64,000 nucleotides of DNA from Streptomyces mobaraensis NBRC 13819 = DSM 40847 (GCF_017916255.1 NZ_CP072827.1:744001-808000); one strand, 5' to 3'; shown: positions 8,908 to 18,151, counted from the first letter of the stretch. Numbers and translations: made by a program. Notes: generated from the sequence alone by a model not told the origin.

Positions 8908-10116
8908 ATGACCAGCAGAGGGTGGTGGGCGGAGCAGCCGGAGGGCCACCGGGCCGCAGGCGCCGCCGAGGGCGCGCCGCGCGCCGACCGGGGTGCCGGT
9001 TCCCTGACCCTGGGGGCCGAGGAGGAGTACCTGCTCGTCGATCCGGTCTCCCGGCGGCTGCGGCCGGACGCGGAGAAGGTAGTGGCCGAGGCCGCCGCGG
9101 AACTGGGCGGGCGAGTCACCCGCGAACTCACGCGCTACCAGGTCGAGGTGCGCACGGAACCGCACCGCGACCTCGCGGACTTCGCCGACGACATCGCGTC
9201 GCTGCGGCGCGCGGTGGCCCGGGCGGCCGCGCGCCACGGGCTCGCGCTCGTCTCCAGCGGCACGCCCGTACTGGCGCGGCCCGCGCCGACGGCGTTCAGC
9301 GACGGGGAGCGTTACACGCGCAGCGTCGCCGAGTTCGGCGCGCTGGACGACGAACAGAGCGTCTGCGCCTGCCACGTGCACATCGGCGTCCCCGACCCGG
9401 ACCTCGCCCTCGGCGTCTCCAACCACCTGCGCGCCCGCCTGCCGGTGCTCGTCGCACTGGCGGCCAACTCCCCCTTCTGGGACGGGCGTGACACCGGCTA
9501 CGCGGGCTGGCGCACGATGACGTGGGCCCGTTGGCCGGCCGCCGGACCGCCGCCGTACCTCGCGTCCCGGGCCCACTTCGAGGACCTCGTCGCGCAGCTC
9601 GCCGCGACCGGGGCGGTCATGGACCGCTCCGGGCTGTACTGGGACATCAGGCCCTCGCACCACGTCCCGACGCTGGAGTTCAGGGCCGCCGACGCCGCGT
9701 CCTCCGCCGCCGACACCGTCCTGCTGGCGGCGCTCGTCAGGGCGTCGGTCGCCACGGCCCTGGCCGACATCGAGGCCGGGAAGGCCCCGCTCCGGCCCTC
9801 CGACGAGCTGCTGCGGGCCGCGTACTGGCGGGCGGCGCGCGACGGCCTCGCCGGTTCCGGCGTCGACGTGCGCACCGGGCGCCTCGCCCCCGCGACCGCG
9901 CTCGTGGAGCGCTTCCTGGACGGCCTCCGCCCCGACGTGCTGCGCCGCGACGACATGGCGGCCATCCGCGCCGGCTGGGCGCGGCTGCGCGCCCACGGCA
10001 ACGGCGCGCACCGGCAGCGCGCCGCGTACCGGGTCCGCCGCGGCCTCACCGACGTCGTGGACCACCTGATCGGGGAGGCTTCCGGGCCGGGGGGTCCGCT
10101 TCCGGGCGGGCCGTGA
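8908..10116 (+). CDS. Carboxylate-amine ligase, YbdK/EgtA-like glutamate-cysteine ligase family
   Basis: A 402-residue enzyme of the GCS2 superfamily (YbdK type). The signature TLGAEEEYLLVD occurs near residue 34, with ACHVHIGV in the middle and the late block ILDIRPS-like (WDIRPSHHVPTLEFR). These enzymes join a carboxylate, usually glutamate, to an amine with ATP; YbdK proteins have weak gamma-glutamylcysteine synthetase activity. The length is normal for the family. ATG 8908 is kept although the N-terminal 30 residues are not conserved. The stop lies inside the first copy of a 23-base direct repeat. Confidence 0.88.
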   Translation: MTSRGWWAEQPEGHRAAGAAEGAPRADRGAGSLTLGAEEEYLLVDPVSRRLRPDAEKVVAEAAAELGGRVTRELTRYQVEVRTEPHRDLADFADDIASLRRAVARAAARHGLALVSSGTPVLARPAPTAFSDGERYTRSVAEFGALDDEQSVCACHVHIGVPDPDLALGVSNHLRARLPVLVALAANSPFWDGRDTGYAGWRTMTWARWPAAGPPPYLASRAHFEDLVAQLAATGAVMDRSGLYWDIRPSHHVPTLEFRAADAASSAADTVLLAALVRASVATALADIEAGKAPLRPSDELLRAAYWRAARDGLAGSGVDVRTGRLAPATALVERFLDGLRPDVLRRDDMAAIRAGWARLRAHGNGAHRQRAAYRVRRGLTDVVDHLIGEASGPGGPLPGGP

Positions 10117-10194
10117 GGCCGGACGGACGGCGAAGCCAGGCGGACGGTGAAGCCGGGCGGACGGTGAAGCCCCGGGCGGGCCGTGACGCCGGAC
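10102..10194. repeat. Nested direct repeats between YbdK-like and hydrolase genes
   Basis: A 23-base sequence (starting CCGGGCGGGCCGTGA) occurs at 10102-10124 and 10172-10194 with one mismatch. Between the copies are three near-identical 17-19 base units of the form GGACGGTGAAGCCGGGC (10125, 10142, 10159). The first copy includes the stop codon of the upstream gene. Confidence 0.75.
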
Positions 10195-10241
10195 ACCGGC
10201 CCCCGCGCGGAGCCGCCGCCCGCACGTGATCGACTGTCCCC

Positions 10242-11021
10242 ATGCCGCACGCCATCGCCGCCGACGGAACCCGGATCGCCTACCAGGTGCGAGGATCCGG
10301 AGCCCCCCTCGTCCTGCTCGCCGGGCAGGCCAACTCCCACCACTGGTGGGACTCCACCCGCGCCGACTTCCACCCGGCCCGCAGCACCATCACCCTCGAC
10401 CACCGGGGCACGGGCGACAGCGACAAGCCCGAACGCCCCTACAGCACCGAGGAGTTCGCCGACGACGCCGTGGCGGTCCTCGACGCCCTGGGCGTCGAAC
10501 GGGCGGACGTCTACGGCACGTCGATGGGCGGCCGGGTCGCGCAGTGGATGGCGATCCGGCATCCGCACCGGGTGCGCCGGCTGGTGCTCGGCTGTACGTC
10601 CCCCGGCGTCCGGGGCGTGGCGGCCGACGAGGCGGTCCGGGCCGCACTGGCCGTCCCGGACCCGGCGGCGGTCGAACGGACGCTGCTGGACCTGATGTAC
10701 ACCCCCGCCTGGCGGGCCGCGCACCCCGGCCCGTACGGCGTTCTCGGGGACCCGGCCATGCCGGCCCACGCGCGGCGGCGGCACCGCCTGGCCAGCGCGC
10801 GGCACGACGCCTGGGACGCCCTGCCGCGCATCGCCGCGCCCACCCTCGTCGTCCACGGCACCGACGACCGCTTCAACCCCACCGCCAACGCGCACCTCCT
10901 CGCCGAACGCATCCCGGGCGCCCGGACGCACCTCGTCCGAGGCGGCCGCCACGCCTACTTCGAGGAGTTCCGGGCGGAGGCGAGCCCGCTGGTGCTCGAC
11001 TTCCTGACCGCCGGGTCCTGA
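10242..11021 (+). CDS. Alpha/beta hydrolase
   Basis: A 259-residue serine hydrolase of the alpha/beta fold. The nucleophile elbow is YGTSMGG with Ser94, the acid is in VHGTDDR (Asp208/209) and the catalytic His237 is in RGGRHAYF. The oxyanion segment LLAGQANSHHWW sits near residue 28. It resembles the 3-oxoadipate enol-lactonase/esterase group, but the substrate cannot be told. No strong SD is visible before ATG 10242. The gene ends five bases before the convergent arylamine N-acetyltransferase gene. Confidence 0.88.
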   Translation: MPHAIAADGTRIAYQVRGSGAPLVLLAGQANSHHWWDSTRADFHPARSTITLDHRGTGDSDKPERPYSTEEFADDAVAVLDALGVERADVYGTSMGGRVAQWMAIRHPHRVRRLVLGCTSPGVRGVAADEAVRAALAVPDPAAVERTLLDLMYTPAWRAAHPGPYGVLGDPAMPAHARRRHRLASARHDAWDALPRIAAPTLVVHGTDDRFNPTANAHLLAERIPGARTHLVRGGRHAYFEEFRAEASPLVLDFLTAGS

Positions 11022-11025
11022 AGGG

Positions 11026-11895
11026 TCAGGCCGCGTCCAGCCGGTCGGCGAGGCGCGCGACGTCCTCCGGGGGCAGGATGATGCCGAACTCCTCGGCGAG
11101 GCACGCCCCGAACTCGTCGGCATCCACCTTGCGCTCGGTGCGGGAGCCGTCCGTGCGGACGGTGGTCACGGCGGCGGCGTCGAGCACGAGCAGCCGTTCG
11201 GCGGTGAACCGCTGGGCGAAGGGGCGCCGGACGAACGGGGAGCGGGGGTGCGTGGAGACGTAGTGGCTGCCGACGACGTAGTCGATGGTGTGGTGCGGGG
11301 CCAGGGTGAAGGTGTGGCGGTCGAGCCAGCCGTCGGAGCGGCGCTCGTGCAGCCACCAGTCGTCGATTCCCCGCTCCCCCGGGCGCCGTTCCACGCGGAA
11401 CCGCCGGCCTTCGAAGTCCGCTTCGACGCCGTCGGCCAGCTCGATCGGTTCCAGGGGGCCCGACCCGAAGCCGACGTCGCAGAGCCACGTCCGCCCGTCG
11501 TCCTCGGCCTCGACGGCCAGCAGGGCGTGCGTGGCGGGGAGCATCTTGTCCGCGCCGAGGGTGACCCGGCCCAGCAGGCCGGTGAACCGGAAGCCGAGTC
11601 TTTCGAGCGCGGCGGCGAACAGCACGACGTGCTCGAAGCAGTAGCCGCCGCGGCGCCGCCGCACCAGCTTGTCCTGGACCGACTCCACGTCCAGCGGGAT
11701 CGGGACCCCGAGGATGACGTCGAAGTTCTCGAACGGGATCGACGTGACGTGCGCCCGCTGCAGCGCCCGCAGCACCTCCCGGGTGGGCCGGCGCTCGCCC
11801 GCGTACCCGATCCGTTCCAGATAGGCGTCCAGGTCCAGCAGGTCGCCGTGCCATCCCCGGCCGGTCGTCGGCCGGCCGGTGTGCGGCGAGGTCAT
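11026..11895 (-). CDS. nat: Arylamine N-acetyltransferase
   Basis: A 289-residue acetyl-CoA-dependent N-acetyltransferase of the NAT family, which acetylates arylamines and hydrazines. The catalytic triad is visible: Cys86 in RRGGYCFEHV, His123 in ATHALL and Asp140 in WLCDVGFG. The family N-terminal pattern DLDAYLERIGY and the block IPFENFD are present. ATG 11895 is preferred because AAAGGTGGAG precedes it by a few bases; the open frame extends 24 codons further without similarity. Convergent with the hydrolase gene. Confidence 0.93.
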   Translation of the reverse strand: MTSPHTGRPTTGRGWHGDLLDLDAYLERIGYAGERRPTREVLRALQRAHVTSIPFENFDVILGVPIPLDVESVQDKLVRRRRGGYCFEHVVLFAAALERLGFRFTGLLGRVTLGADKMLPATHALLAVEAEDDGRTWLCDVGFGSGPLEPIELADGVEADFEGRRFRVERRPGERGIDDWWLHERRSDGWLDRHTFTLAPHHTIDYVVGSHYVSTHPRSPFVRRPFAQRFTAERLLVLDAAAVTTVRTDGSRTERKVDADEFGACLAEEFGIILPPEDVARLADRLDAA

Positions 11896-12083
11896 GGCTC
11901 CACCTTTCCGGACCGTGGGGGTCCGCTGTCGTACGTGCCCGGCTAAGCGCCGGTGGCCGCCTTTCATCCTTTTCGGCGACCTGGTCCGACCCTACGTGCC
12001 GCGGGCCGCCGGGCCATCCGCCGCCGGTCGGGGACGGGGCGGAGGCCCGGCATCGGGCGGACGGCCCCGGGGAAGCGGTCTCG

Positions 12084-12133
12084 GGTCCTAGGACCGGCCC
12101 GGACCCTCCGGCCGGGGGACAACGGGGTCCCCC
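12084..12133. promoter_or_regulatory. Two palindromes upstream of a membrane-protein gene
   Basis: GGTCCTAGGACC (12084-12095) is a perfect 12-base palindrome. GGGGGAC-N6-GTCCCCC (12114-12133) is a 7+7 inverted repeat centred 34 bases further on. Both resemble the GGGAC/GTCCC half-sites of DevR/OsdR-type dormancy regulators. They lie 100-150 bases upstream of ATG 12235. The remainder of the 339-base gap 11896-12234 has no gene. Confidence 0.45.
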
Positions 12134-12234
12134 GGTCCCTCCCCCGGCCGGCCGAGGCCCGGCGGGCGGGCCGCCGCCTAGCGTGGACGGCAAGGACGAG
12201 ACGGAGGAAACGGACGGAAACGGAGGAAGCGAGC

Positions 12235-12789
12235 ATGGCGAGGATCAGGACACCGGCCGTCGGCACCGGCAAGGCCGTACGGCACACCCCGCGCACTCCC
12301 CGCCCGCACGTCCACGACGGCACCGCCGCGCTCTTCGTGGCCACCCTGGTGGTGCTGGAGGCGCTGGCCCTCCGGCTGACGCCGGTGGCCGACTGGGCGT
12401 CGGCCACGCTGGCGCTCGGCGCCGCCCTCGCCGCGGTCGCCGTGGTGGCCGGCGTCCTGGGCCACCGGCCGGGCCGCCGCCCCCTCCGTATGCGCCGCGA
12501 CCGGCGGCCCCCGGCACCGGACGGTGCCGTGTTCGACGCCGCCACCCGCCGGAGCTGCCCGATCGCCGCCCTGCGCCCCACCCTCCCGGCATCGGACCCG
12601 ACGGCCGAGAACCGGCTCTACGCGGCCTGGGTCCTCGCCCGGCACGGCCGCGACGCGGCCTGGCTGAGCGCCCACCTGGACCTGCCGGACGCGGTGGCGG
12701 ACGCCGTGGTCCGGAGGGCGGACGCGGAACGGGCGCGGCCGGGGGCGGACGCCGACCGGGGAGGACGGACCGGGGACCGGCACCCGTGA
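12235..12789 (+). CDS. Small membrane protein of unknown function
   Basis: A 184-residue protein. A basic N-terminus is followed by two adjacent hydrophobic helices (about residues 30-80: ALFVATLVVLEALAL and LALGAALAAVAVVAGVL), so the region between can be only a short loop. The soluble C-terminal part contains a helical stretch NRLYAAWVLARHGRDAAWL and ends in a charged, disordered tail. ATG 12235 has GGAGGAAG just upstream. I do not recognise the family. The palindromes upstream suggest stress or hypoxia control, by analogy only. Confidence 0.65.
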   Translation: MARIRTPAVGTGKAVRHTPRTPRPHVHDGTAALFVATLVVLEALALRLTPVADWASATLALGAALAAVAVVAGVLGHRPGRRPLRMRRDRRPPAPDGAVFDAATRRSCPIAALRPTLPASDPTAENRLYAAWVLARHGRDAAWLSAHLDLPDAVADAVVRRADAERARPGADADRGGRTGDRHP

Positions 12790-12866
12790 GGCGCGGGACG
12801 GGGCACCGGCGCCGGTGCGCGGAACCCCCGGTGGACCGCGCACCGCACGCTCCCTACCATGCCCTG

Positions 12867-13649
12867 GTGATCGACAACTCAGGGGAACGACGACTCGCCA
12901 CGACCACCACCACACTGACCATTCCCACGCCGGACGGCCGGGCCGACGCCTTCGCCGTCCACCCGGAAGGCGCGGGACGGCACCCGGGGGTGCTGCTCCA
13001 CACCGACGCCTTCGGCCCGCGCCCGGTGATCCGGGAACTGGCCCGTGAACTGGCCGGGCACGGCTACTACGTGCTCGTCCCCCACCTCTACTACCGGCAC
13101 GGCCCGGCACCGGTGATCGAACTGCCCGACCACATCGGGGAGAAGGAGCGGCCGGACGTCATCGCCCGGGTGATGCCCCTCATCGACGAGCACACCCCCG
13201 ACCGCGTCCTGCGCGACGCCGACGCCTTCCTCGCCTTCCTGGCCTCCCGGCCCGAGGTGGCCGACGGCCCGGTCGGCGCGGTCGGCTACTGCTGGGGCGC
13301 CGTGCTGGCGATGCGCACCGCGGCGGCCCACCCCGGCCGGGTGGCCGCCGTCGCCGGGTTCCACCCGGGGGCCCTGGTCACCGACGCGCCCGACAGCCCG
13401 CACCGGCTCGTGTCCACGCTCACCGCCGAGGTCCATCTCGGCCTCGCCGAGGGCGACATGACGCCCGAGGCCCGCGACGAACTCGACCGGGCCCTGGACG
13501 CCGCGGGCGCCCTCCACACCATCGAGGTCTACCCGGGCACCGTCCACGGCTTCACCATGGCCGACACCGGCGCCTTCGCCCCCTCCGGGCTGCGCCGCCA
13601 CTGGGACCGCCTGCTGCCGCTGCTCGACCGCACCCTCGCGCACGGCTGA
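12867..13649 (+). CDS. Dienelactone hydrolase family protein
   Basis: A 260-residue alpha/beta hydrolase of the dienelactone hydrolase family. The nucleophile position is Cys142 in GYCWGAV, as in true dienelactone hydrolases, and the C-terminal histidine is in GTVHGFTM. The region after the first strand (LHTDAFGPRPVIRELARELA) is typical. Expected activity is lactone or ester hydrolysis in the cytoplasm. The start is GTG 12867; no good SD is visible, so a different start is possible. It converges on the DUF5995 gene with a gap of 11 bases. Confidence 0.88.
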   Translation: MIDNSGERRLATTTTTLTIPTPDGRADAFAVHPEGAGRHPGVLLHTDAFGPRPVIRELARELAGHGYYVLVPHLYYRHGPAPVIELPDHIGEKERPDVIARVMPLIDEHTPDRVLRDADAFLAFLASRPEVADGPVGAVGYCWGAVLAMRTAAAHPGRVAAVAGFHPGALVTDAPDSPHRLVSTLTAEVHLGLAEGDMTPEARDELDRALDAAGALHTIEVYPGTVHGFTMADTGAFAPSGLRRHWDRLLPLLDRTLAHG

Positions 13650-13660
13650 CGGACCGGCCG

Positions 13661-14539
13661 CTACCGGCCCCCCGCCGCCGATCCCCCGCTCCCGCCCCCG
13701 CCCGCCCGGCAGTAGGCGTCGCGCACCGCCCGGTACCCCGGGACTCCGGGGACGCCCAACAGCACCGCCCAGCGCGCCGCGTTCGACTCGATCGCGGCCT
13801 CGGCCCGCCGCCGCTCCGCGGGGCTCCCGGCGGCGGCCAGCCGGCGGGCGTGTGCCCAGGCGGTCTCGCGCCACAGGTGGAACAGCCCGCCCGCGGTGGG
13901 CCGGGCGACCGGGTTCCAGCGGGCGTCGCCGAGGGCGAGGAGGGGGGCGTAGCGCCGGGCGACGTCCTCGACGGCGGGCTGGTAGGCGCGGTCGAGGACG
14001 GCCTGGACGCGTGCGTAGTCCGGCTCGCGGGCGCGGCTCGGTCCCAGCTCCGCCAGGACGTACGGCATGTCGCGCTGGATGTGGGCGTTCGCGGCGAGCA
14101 GGACGTCCTGGCCGCCGTTGAGGTCGCCCGCGCGGGCGGCGTCGAAGGCGGCGCGCCAGGCGGCCGGGACCGGGCGGCCGGCCCGGTCCGCGTGGTAGGC
14201 GGCCAGGTAGCGGTTGACGAAGCCGGTGTTGAGGCTGCCGCCCGCCCAGGCCGGTTCCGCGAACGCGCCCGCGCGCACGGCCGCCCCCAGGGACTCCTCC
14301 AGCCGGGTGCAGACCGCGGCGAAGGGCGCCCGGTGGTCGCAGCCGAGGCCGTCGCGGAGCCGGCGCAGCACGCCGGCCGCCTCGTCCACGCAGCCGGCCG
14401 GCGGCCCGGCGCAATGGAGTTCATGGGGTACGGCGCCGGGCGGGTCCGCCGCGGCGGGGTCCGCCGCGGACGGGCCGAGCAGGAGCGGCAGCGAGGCGGC
14501 GAGGACGACCGCCCGCCGCACCCTTCCGGATCCGGTCAC
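13661..14539 (-). CDS. DUF5995 family secreted protein
   Basis: A 292-residue protein with a Sec-type signal (VRRAVVLAASLPLLLGPSAA). The mature domain matches my recollection of DUF5995: FVNRYLAAYHAD, HIQRDMPYVLAELG and a late FHLWRETAWAHARRL segment. The histidine-rich HIQRD block suggests metal or small-molecule binding, but the function is unknown. GTG 14539 is preferred because GGGGAG lies 8 bases before it; GTG 14578 is the alternative. The upstream gap 14540-14908 has no gene and holds the divergent promoters of this gene and the glycosidase gene. Confidence 0.78.
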   Translation of the reverse strand: MTGSGRVRRAVVLAASLPLLLGPSAADPAAADPPGAVPHELHCAGPPAGCVDEAAGVLRRLRDGLGCDHRAPFAAVCTRLEESLGAAVRAGAFAEPAWAGGSLNTGFVNRYLAAYHADRAGRPVPAAWRAAFDAARAGDLNGGQDVLLAANAHIQRDMPYVLAELGPSRAREPDYARVQAVLDRAYQPAVEDVARRYAPLLALGDARWNPVARPTAGGLFHLWRETAWAHARRLAAAGSPAERRRAEAAIESNAARWAVLLGVPGVPGYRAVRDAYCRAGGGGSGGSAAGGR

Positions 14540-14908
14540 CGCGCCCACTCCCCGATTCCCCACCACCGTCGACGTCACACCGTGTCAACGACGGCGCGGG
14601 GCGGGCGTTGCGGCACATCGGCGAACGTCCCGGCGCCGTCCGGAAGGCCGGACCCCACCGACCCCACGATCCCGATAATCCCCTGCAAACCGCCATGCAC
14701 CGGTCGTCTCACCCGCAGCCCCCGGGCGTCCGAAAACCTCCCCTCCCGGCGTCCGGCCTCTCGCAAGGGCCTTCCTCCCGGCCGCTTTCCCGACAGAATC
14801 TCTGCGCACTGCCTGACCATCCGAACCGGCCGACGGGCCCGCGGCGTCAACCGCCGGGTCGGTGTCGGTCGGTCCATTCTCGGGACACCAGGGGGGAATG
14901 TGCATCGC

Positions 14909-17062
14909 ATGCGGGGCATGAGCCGCAGAGGACTGTTACGTGCGGGGCTGGGCGCCGGGGGCGCGGCCTGGGCGGCGGCGCACGCGCTGCCGGGGACGGC
15001 GTCGGCGGCACCGACGAGACCGATGAGGGTCGATTCCGCGCCGTGGGCCGCGCCGGCCGTACGCCAGGGGGTGTTCCCCGAGTGGGCGCGCTACGCGCGG
15101 GTCGCGGACGGCACCTTCGACGAGGACGCCGATCCCGTCCGCGACATGAAGCCGGTGATCAACACCCTCAAGGCGCAGAACGTCAGCGTGATCGAGCTGG
15201 ACACCATCCTGTCGAACTGGCTCTCCCAGGCCGACTTCGACTTCCACGTCAAGCAGGTCGGACGGTTCACCGAGCTGGCCCACGCCGCCGGGATCCGGGT
15301 GGTCATGTACTACCCGTCGCTGGAGCTGATCAGCGTCGGCGGCGAGAAGGGCCGCTCGTTCTACAAGAACGACCACGGCAAGGACTGGGTGCAGATCTCC
15401 CTCGACGGGCAGCCGAACGTCTTCTACGGCAGTCTGGTCGTCTGGGTGGACCCGGGCGACGAGAGCTGCTGGCTCAGCCCCAACTCGCCCTGGCGCGACT
15501 ACTACCTGGCGCGGGTCAAGGCGCTGGCCGGCTCGGGCCTGGACGCGATCTGGCCGGACGTGCCCATCTACTTCGACGGCAAGGCGAGTTGGTGCGACGC
15601 CTCGCCCTGGGCCGCGGCGGCGTTCAAGGCCGACACCGGGCTGCCGCTGCCGAAGAAGGCGGACTTCGGGGACACGGCGTTCCGCCGGTTCGTCGAGTGG
15701 CGCCACCGCAACCTGCTCCAGTGGCAGCTCGACATCGCCGCCGCGGGCCGGTCGGTCAACAAGGACCTGGTCACCTTCGTCGAGACGGTGAGCATGGACT
15801 ACCAGTACGCCACGTCCATCGGCCTGGACGGCGCGTACCTGCGGCAGGCGGAGGGCGTCAGCCACGCCTGGGAGGTGGACATCCTCGGCAACTACGACGG
15901 CATGCGGCACGCCACCGCGTCCGACTGGACGTGCCTGATCTCCATGTACAAGTACGCCCGCGCGGCCAGCGGCGCCAAGCCGGCCTGGGCGTTCTCGTAC
16001 GGCTGGAAGGCCGACGACGCCTCGCTGGTGATGGCCGAACTCCTGGCGGCCGGCTGCAACCCGTACGAGGTGAAGAGCCCGTTCAAGAACGCCACCACCG
16101 ACGCGAGGATGCGCACCCGGATGTACGGGTTCGTGGCGGCGCACCAGCAGCGGCTCTACGACGCCGTCCCGGCCGCCGAGGTGGGTCTCTACCACTCCAC
16201 CGCCTCCCGGGACTACGTCAGCCCCTCGGTCGGCACCGGCATGTACGTCAACGCCAAGAAGCCGTCCGGGGTCAAGGAGTGGTGGAGCGAGGGCACCCCG
16301 GAGGACAGCTGCGCCACGATGCCGTGGCTGGGCGAGTTCCGGGGCACGGTGAAGGCGCTGGTGTACGGGCACGTGCCGTTCGACACCGTGCCGAGCCAGG
16401 GGGTGACGGCGGCGGACCTCGCCCGGTTCAAGGTGCTGATGCTGCCCAACCTCCAGGCCGTCTCGGACGCCGAGGCGGAGGTGCTGCGCGGCTGGGTGGC
16501 GGCCGGCGGCACGGCGGTGATCACCGGACCGGCGCCCACCGCGCTCACCGAACTGGGCGCGGCTCGGGACGAGTTCGCCCTGGCCGACGTGCTGGGCTTC
16601 CGCAAGCGGGATCCGCTCCCGGCCACCCGGGAGAACCGTTTCGGGTCCGGCACCTGCCACTACGTCAAGGACCTGCCGGGCCGGGCGTTCCTGACGGCCG
16701 CCGGGCAGGCCGACCCCGGCGCGCTCCTGGCGCCGGTGCTCGCGGCGGCCCCGCCCGCGGTCACGTACAGCGGCGACCGTCGCGTCCACCTGGAGCTGAG
16801 CCGGCTCGGCGACGACACCGTCGTCCAGCTGGTCAACTTCACCTGCTTCGGCGACGGTCCGGCCGCCTTCGCCACCAAGCCCGCGGCCTGCTCCGTGACC
16901 CTGGCCGTGCCGGAGGGCAAGCGGGTGACGGCCGCCGCGGTGAGCTCCCCGGACGCGGCCTCGCCCGCCCCGCAGCCGGTGACGTGGACGACGTCCGGGG
17001 CGACGGCGACCGTCGCGCTCACGGTGGCGCAGTACTCACTGCTGACCGTCACCATGGCCTGA
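14909..17062 (+). CDS. Tat-exported putative glycoside hydrolase
   Basis: A 717-residue exported protein. The N-terminus has a twin-arginine motif (SRRGLLRAG) and a signal ending near TASA. The catalytic part looks like a TIM barrel of the GH-A type: HAAGIRVVMYYPSLE, then GLDAIWPDVPIYFDG with a candidate acidic residue, and a long aromatic-rich region. After about residue 480 comes a Rossmann-like module (FKVLMLPNLQAVSDAEAEVLRGW shortened) like beta-galactosidase trimerisation domains, then a beta-sandwich tail. The start is ATG 14909; GTG 14900 and ATG 14918 are possible. The 3' end overlaps the convergent XRE gene by 27 bases. Substrate unknown. Confidence 0.75.
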   Translation: MRGMSRRGLLRAGLGAGGAAWAAAHALPGTASAAPTRPMRVDSAPWAAPAVRQGVFPEWARYARVADGTFDEDADPVRDMKPVINTLKAQNVSVIELDTILSNWLSQADFDFHVKQVGRFTELAHAAGIRVVMYYPSLELISVGGEKGRSFYKNDHGKDWVQISLDGQPNVFYGSLVVWVDPGDESCWLSPNSPWRDYYLARVKALAGSGLDAIWPDVPIYFDGKASWCDASPWAAAAFKADTGLPLPKKADFGDTAFRRFVEWRHRNLLQWQLDIAAAGRSVNKDLVTFVETVSMDYQYATSIGLDGAYLRQAEGVSHAWEVDILGNYDGMRHATASDWTCLISMYKYARAASGAKPAWAFSYGWKADDASLVMAELLAAGCNPYEVKSPFKNATTDARMRTRMYGFVAAHQQRLYDAVPAAEVGLYHSTASRDYVSPSVGTGMYVNAKKPSGVKEWWSEGTPEDSCATMPWLGEFRGTVKALVYGHVPFDTVPSQGVTAADLARFKVLMLPNLQAVSDAEAEVLRGWVAAGGTAVITGPAPTALTELGAARDEFALADVLGFRKRDPLPATRENRFGSGTCHYVKDLPGRAFLTAAGQADPGALLAPVLAAAPPAVTYSGDRRVHLELSRLGDDTVVQLVNFTCFGDGPAAFATKPAACSVTLAVPEGKRVTAAAVSSPDAASPAPQPVTWTTSGATATVALTVAQYSLLTVTMA

Positions 17063-17926
17063 CGGGCGGTCCGCCCGGGCCAGTTCGCGCAGCACCGCGG
17101 CGGTGGGCGAGCCCTCCGCCGCGGTGTACGCCACCATGATCTCCTCCGTGTTGTCGGTGAGCTGGAAGGTCTCCCAGGAGAGCTCCAGCGTCATCCCGGC
17201 CTCCGGGCCGCGGAGCCGGCAGGTGGCGTGGGTGGTGTCGAGGACCGGCAGCTCGGTCCAGATCCGGTCGAAGTCCGGGCTGGCGGCGCGGAGTTCGGCG
17301 ACGTGCCGGGCGAGTTCCCGGTCGTAGGGCCAGCGGCCGGTCACCGTGCGCAGATAGGCCACCGTCTCGTGGGCCTTCGACTCCCAGTCGAGGTAGAGCG
17401 TCCGGGCCCGCGGGTCGGTGAAGACGATCCAGCCGATGGTCCGCCGTTCCACGGGGTACTCGCCGAAGTCGACGAACACCCGGGTCGCCAGCCGGTTCCA
17501 GGCGAGGACGGAGCCGTCTCGGCCGACGAGGTAGGCGGGGCTGCCCTCCAGGGTGTCGAGCAGCCGGCGGACGCTGGGCCGCACCCGGGGCGCGGCCTGT
17601 GGTTGGGGACCCTTCGCGGGGGCCGGCTCGGCGGGCGCCGGTTCGTGGCGTTCCGGCCGCGCCAGGTCGCGCAGGTACCGCCGCTCGCCGGGGCTGAGCC
17701 GCAGCGCGTCGGCGACGGCGTGCAGGACGGCGTCGGATACCAGGGACGCGTTGCCGCGCTCCAGCCGGATGTAGTGGTCGACGCTCACCGCGGCGAGCGC
17801 GGCCACCTCCTCGCGCCGCAGGCCGGGCACCCGGCGCGGGCCGTGCGCGGGCAGGCCCACATCACCGGGGTGCAGCCGGGTACGGCGGGAGACGAGGAAG
17901 TCCCGGAGGGCGATCTTGGCGTCCAC
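17036..17926 (-). CDS. XRE-family regulator with MmyB-like ligand-binding domain
   Basis: A 296-residue transcription factor. The helix-turn-helix lies at about residues 5-75 with the family hallmark RVPGLRREEVAALAAVSVDH kept to its usual position, followed by YIRLERG. The C-terminal MmyB-like domain (about 110-275) has SPAYLVGRDGSVLAWN and WIVFTDPRARTLYLDW cores; in relatives this PAS-like fold binds a fatty acid or similar ligand. GTG 17926 start. The 488-base upstream gap carries four GTACGTC repeats that could be its own operator. Confidence 0.9.
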   Translation of the reverse strand: MDAKIALRDFLVSRRTRLHPGDVGLPAHGPRRVPGLRREEVAALAAVSVDHYIRLERGNASLVSDAVLHAVADALRLSPGERRYLRDLARPERHEPAPAEPAPAKGPQPQAAPRVRPSVRRLLDTLEGSPAYLVGRDGSVLAWNRLATRVFVDFGEYPVERRTIGWIVFTDPRARTLYLDWESKAHETVAYLRTVTGRWPYDRELARHVAELRAASPDFDRIWTELPVLDTTHATCRLRGPEAGMTLELSWETFQLTDNTEEIMVAYTAAEGSPTAAVLRELARADRPSGHGDGQQ

Positions 17927-18074
17927 TCCCGCATTCTGCGCACGCGGCGGGGTCGCGGGAGAGGCGGCAACCGGCCACTTTCCCGGGCCCCGGGCGCGGT
18001 GCCAACCCCGCTGCCAGGGCGAGTCCTGCCCTCCCTCGCGGCGCGCCGGCGGGGGATGCTGGTTCCGCTTTCCC

Positions 18075-18151
18075 GTACGTCCCGCTGTAGTCGTACGTCA
18101 CTGCACATCCCTGTACGTCCCTGCCGGAGCGTCCGGTTTCGCCGGTACGTC
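18075..18151. promoter_or_regulatory. Four GTACGTC direct repeats upstream of the XRE gene
   Basis: GTACGTC occurs at 18075, 18093, 18113 and 18145 (spacings 18, 20 and 32 bases), with weaker copies (CACGTCC) just after. They sit 150-225 bases upstream of the XRE start in a gene-free gap (17927-18414). They may be operator sites for the XRE protein or for another regulator. Confidence 0.4.

Noticed and set aside
13850..14908. Upstream extension of the glycosidase frame
   Set aside because: It runs antisense through the DUF5995 gene; the Tat signal and GGGGGG site place the start at about 14909.
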